NCBI GenBank assembly: GCA_016415585.1
Contig: CP066552.1
Coordinates: 4,278,001-4,342,000, forward strand
DNA: 64,000 nt
DNA from: Pectobacterium carotovorum
GTDB lineage: Bacteria > Pseudomonadota > Gammaproteobacteria > Enterobacterales > Enterobacteriaceae
Reading direction: 5' to 3'
Of the stretch, positions 61,393-64,000 are shown one piece after another (the stretch's first letter is position 1; the number at the start of each line of letters is the position of its first letter). Both the position numbers and the translations under genes were made by a program. The notes under the pieces are model-generated. The model saw nothing but the letters and a program-made list of their open reading frames with translations, had not been told where the DNA came from and made no database searches.

Positions 61393-62496
61393 TTACAGCA
61401 GGATGCGCAGCATACGGCGCAGCGGTTCAGCGGCTCCCCACAGCAGCTGATCGCCGACCGTGAAGGCGGACAGGTATTCCGGCCCCATGTTCAGCTTACG
61501 CAGACGACCCACCGGCGTGGAGAGCGTGCCCGTTACCGCAGCAGGCGTCAGTTCACGCATGGTGATGTCGCGATCATTCGGCACCACTTTCACCCAGTCG
61601 TTGTGGGTTGCCAGCAGCTGTTCGATTTCCGGCAGCGCGACGTCTTTTTTCAGTTTGATGGTGAACGCCTGGCTGTGGCAGCGCAGTGCGCCGACACGGA
61701 CGCAAAGACCGTCAACAGGAATGACGCTGCTGGTGCTCAGAATCTTGTTGGTTTCCGCCTGACCTTTCCACTCTTCACGGCTCTGGCCGTTATCCAGCTG
61801 TTTGTCGATCCACGGAATCAGGCTGCCCGCCAATGGCACACCGAAGTTATCGGTCGGCAGTGAGCCGCTACGGGTCAGCGCTGTCACTTTACGCTCAATA
61901 TCTAGAATCGCAGAAGCCGGATCCTGTAGCTCTTTCGCCACTTCACCGTGTAACGAACCCATCTGGGCCAGCAGTTCACGCATGTGACGCGCACCGCCGC
62001 CAGAAGCCGCTTGATACGTCGCAGCAGAAACCCACTCCACCAGATTGTTAGCAAACAGGCCGCCCAATGACATCAGCATCAGGCTGACGGTACAGTTACC
62101 GCCTGCAAAGGTTTTGATGCCTTTATCCAGACCCTGTTGAATCACCCCGTGGTTCACCGGATCCAGAATAATAATCGCGTCGTCTTTCATACGCAGTGAG
62201 GATGCGGCGTCGATCCAGTAACCCTGCCAGCCACTTTCACGCAGCTTTGGGTAAACTTCATTGGTATAATCGCCGCCCTGACAGGTAATGATGATGTCCA
62301 GCGCGCGCAGGGCTTCGATATTATAAGCATCCTGCAACACGCCTTTATGACCGCCCAGCGCTGGAGCAGCGTCGCCGTGCTGAGAAGTCGAAAAGAATAC
62401 CGGGTGAATCACATCAAAGTCGCGTTCTTCCACCATGCGCTGCATGAGAACCGAGCCGACCATACCGCGCCAGCCAATAAAACCAACATTTTTCAT
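61393..62496 (-). CDS. asd: Aspartate-semialdehyde dehydrogenase
   Basis: Asd reduces aspartyl phosphate to aspartate semialdehyde, the branch point for lysine, diaminopimelate, threonine and methionine. The 367-residue protein is the exact E. coli length. It shows N-terminal [13 protein letters not shown], catalytic Cys in G-G-N-C-T-V-S-L-M and the catalytic His in R-C-H-S-Q-A-F-T. The ATG at 62496 has AGGA eight bases upstream; a longer frame to 62661 has no family match in its extra 55 codons. Confidence 0.97.
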   Translation of the reverse strand: MKNVGFIGWRGMVGSVLMQRMVEERDFDVIHPVFFSTSQHGDAAPALGGHKGVLQDAYNIEALRALDIIITCQGGDYTNEVYPKLRESGWQGYWIDAASSLRMKDDAIIILDPVNHGVIQQGLDKGIKTFAGGNCTVSLMLMSLGGLFANNLVEWVSAATYQAASGGGARHMRELLAQMGSLHGEVAKELQDPASAILDIERKVTALTRSGSLPTDNFGVPLAGSLIPWIDKQLDNGQSREEWKGQAETNKILSTSSVIPVDGLCVRVGALRCHSQAFTIKLKKDVALPEIEQLLATHNDWVKVVPNDRDITMRELTPAAVTGTLSTPVGRLRKLNMGPEYLSAFTVGDQLLWGAAEPLRRMLRILL

Positions 62497-62795
62497 GGTA
62501 ACTGTCCTGCTTTGGGGGTAACAAAAAGAATTCTGGCTAACGTCGATAGCGCTTAGTGATTGCTGGCTCGGTGATCTCCCGCAGAGGTCGCGCGCGCGTC
62601 GTGTCGTAAACCTGTAAATAATCGTGTCATTCAACCTTACAAAATGTACATAAAGTCGCAAGTGAATTTATTCGATAGTACGGCAATTTTCAGCAGTCAT
62701 TCTAATATCATCAACCTGGCACAGGATAACAATGTTGGTCAGCCCGTAAAGATGGCCCAGGTCAGGAAACAAGGTTTCGGGAGTAAAAAACCAAA
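62497..62795. promoter_or_regulatory. Divergent asd-yhgN intergenic region
   Basis: About 300 bases containing the promoters of asd (minus) and yhgN (plus). A GC-rich alternating GCGCGCGCGTCG stretch lies near 62590-62600. No riboswitch or clear operator was recognised. Confidence 0.45.
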
Positions 62796-63389
62796 ATGAC
62801 AGAAATGATCTCCGCAACAGTGCTGCTGTTGCTCATTATGGATCCACTCGGCAACCTGCCGATTTTCATGTCCGTACTCAAACACCTCGACCCCAAACGC
62901 CGACGTGTGGTGCTGATCCGTGAAATGCTGATCGCACTCGGGCTGATGCTGATTTTCCTGTTCGCTGGTGAACACATTCTGGCGTTCCTGAATCTGCGCA
63001 CCGAAACCGTGTCGATTTCCGGCGGTATCGTGCTGTTCCTCATCGCGATTCGTATGATTTTCCCTTCGCAGGAAGGCAATAGCAGCGGTCTGCCAGCCGG
63101 AGAGGAACCGTTTCTGGTGCCCATGGCGATTCCGCTGGTCGCAGGGCCGTCGATCCTCGCGGCGCTGATGCTGCTTTCCCACCAGTATCCCGATCAGCTC
63201 CCCCACCTGACGCTGGCGCTGTTTATCGCCTGGACGATCTCGTTCATCATCCTGCTGATGTCTGATTTGTTCTTGCGTTTGCTGGGTGAGAAAGGCGTGA
63301 GTGCGTTGGAGAAATTGATGGGGTTAATTCTGGTGATGCTATCGACGCAGATGTTCCTCGACGGCGTGCGTGCTTATATGAAGTTATAG
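62796..63389 (+). CDS. yhgN: YhgN, MarC/NAAT-family inner-membrane protein
   Basis: The 197-residue protein has six predicted TM helices and the MarC-family start L-L-L-I-M-D-P-L-G-N-L-P-I-F. It also has M-A-I-P-L-V-A-G-P-S, a family motif. Its function is not established. The asd-yhgN-gntU order matches E. coli. A GGGAG ribosome site lies 12 bases before the ATG. Confidence 0.93.
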   Translation: MTEMISATVLLLLIMDPLGNLPIFMSVLKHLDPKRRRVVLIREMLIALGLMLIFLFAGEHILAFLNLRTETVSISGGIVLFLIAIRMIFPSQEGNSSGLPAGEEPFLVPMAIPLVAGPSILAALMLLSHQYPDQLPHLTLALFIAWTISFIILLMSDLFLRLLGEKGVSALEKLMGLILVMLSTQMFLDGVRAYMKL

Positions 63390-63491
63390 AAATAGCGCTT
63401 CGCCATCATGCAGATAACGAAGCTCTACTCTAATCATTACAAAACGATTCTCAGAATGAAAACGGTGATAATGGAATAGAAGAGTAAAGCG

Positions 63492-63545
63492 TTTGCGCCA
63501 GGGATGGCGCAATCCGAGCGTACAGGGATGTATTTACAGCGTCTT
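63492..63545. repeat. Dispersed palindromic repeat candidate
   Basis: TTGCGCCA-GGGA-TGGCGCAA (63493-63512) is a perfect hairpin, followed by GAGCGTACAGGGATGTATTTACAGCG. This composite looks like a short interspersed element that I recall from many intergenic regions of Pectobacterium and relatives. Only one copy is in the window, so its repeat nature rests on recall. Confidence 0.5.
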
Positions 63546-63604
63546 TACGATCTATCCATTATCACCGCGCGTCAGGCTTGCTTAACGCCCTCCGCGCAGG
63601 AGCG

Positions 63605-64000
63605 TTAGAGGAGAATACTCCCCACCAGCGCTATCAGGAACGCGATGGTGCCGAGCAGCGTTTCCATCACCGTCCAGGTTTTCAGGGTCGTTTTCTCATC
63701 CATTTCGAGGAAACGACTGACCAACCAGAAACCCGAGTCATTCACATGCGACAGCACGGTTGCACCACCCGCAATCGCCACCACGATAAAGCACAGATCG
63801 AACTGGCTGAGGCCAGGCGTCGCCGCCACCATTGGTGCCATCAAGGCAGCCGTGGTTGTCAGCGCTACAGTGGCAGACCCCTGCGCTACGCGAAGTGCCA
63901 TCGATACCACAAATGCGGCAACAATGACGGGCATTCCCGTATCCGCCAGTGCGCCTGACAGCGCATTACCAATGCCGCTGGAACGCAGAACGCCACCGAA
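63605..64000 (-). CDS. gntU: Gluconate permease, C-terminal part (partial)
   Basis: The frame is open to the window end and encodes the last 131 residues of a GntP-family gluconate transporter. It starts F-G-G-V-L-R-S-S-G-I-G and contains A-L-R-V-A-Q-G-S-A-T-V-A and H-V-N-D-S-G-F-W-L, the family hallmarks. The position after asd-yhgN fits gntU; gntT is a possible alternative because this genome lacks gntT at its E. coli site. The 5' part lies outside the window. Confidence 0.85.
   Translation of the reverse strand, partial: FGGVLRSSGIGNALSGALADTGMPVIVAAFVVSMALRVAQGSATVALTTTAALMAPMVAATPGLSQFDLCFIVVAIAGGATVLSHVNDSGFWLVSRFLEMDEKTTLKTWTVMETLLGTIAFLIALVGSILL

Overview
This window is chromosomal DNA of a soft-rot enterobacterium. 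It is almost certainly Pectobacterium (the P. carotovorum group). The core genes read as close relatives of E. coli genes in broadly E. coli order: hslO-pckA-envZ-ompR-greB-tex, bioH-gntX-nfuA-malQP-glpRGED, glgPACXB, asd-yhgN-gntU. The accessory genes between them are typical of Pectobacterium: a pectin-catabolism pair (kdgT-kduI), a complete carbapenem antibiotic cluster (carR-carABCDEFGH) and a bifunctional ornithine-lipid-type acyltransferase.

Layout. 1-4.8 kb: the end of hslO, pckA, then envZ/ompR and greB on the minus strand. 4.9-12.7 kb: an OlsF-like fused acyltransferase, a chemoreceptor, a citrate synthase paralogue whose catalytic His305 is Asn, and tex. 12.9-17 kb: an IclR regulator with a palindromic operator, kdgT-kduI, and an L-asparaginase with an internal deletion that removes the HGTDT catalytic motif. 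17-24.5 kb, minus strand: the car cluster, with structural genes carA-E, the self-resistance genes carF/G, carH, and the LuxR-type regulator carR. 24.8-32.4 kb, minus strand: an alkaline phosphatase, a DUF3299 protein, a LolD-like ATPase and a very His-rich FtsX-like permease (probably metal linked), plus the RND pump acrD. 32.5-43.4 kb: bioH, gntX, nfuA, malPQ, glpEGR and glpD. 43.7-46.2 kb: a small orphan T6SS-style module (DUF3304 protein plus a Tle1/DUF2235-like protein whose elbow Ser is Asp). 46.3-55.8 kb: glgBXCAP. 56.2-61.2 kb: a BtsS-type kinase without BtsR, then a strongly AT-rich island (unknown 296-aa protein, SdaC-like transporter, metallo-beta-lactamase-fold hydrolase). 61.4-64 kb: asd, yhgN and the 3' part of gntU.

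How the genes work together. Much of the window concerns carbon storage and alternative carbon use: gluconeogenesis, glycogen, maltodextrins, glycerol-3-phosphate and pectin breakdown products. The car operon turns proline- and malonyl-CoA-derived precursors into a carbapenem under quorum-sensing control. The best candidates for undescribed biology are the AT-rich island with its FNR-like box, the His305Asn citrate synthase, the catalytically gutted asparaginase, and two RNA hairpins at the start codons of the phosphatase and DUF3299 genes. No tRNA, rRNA, CRISPR array, transposase or prophage gene was seen.
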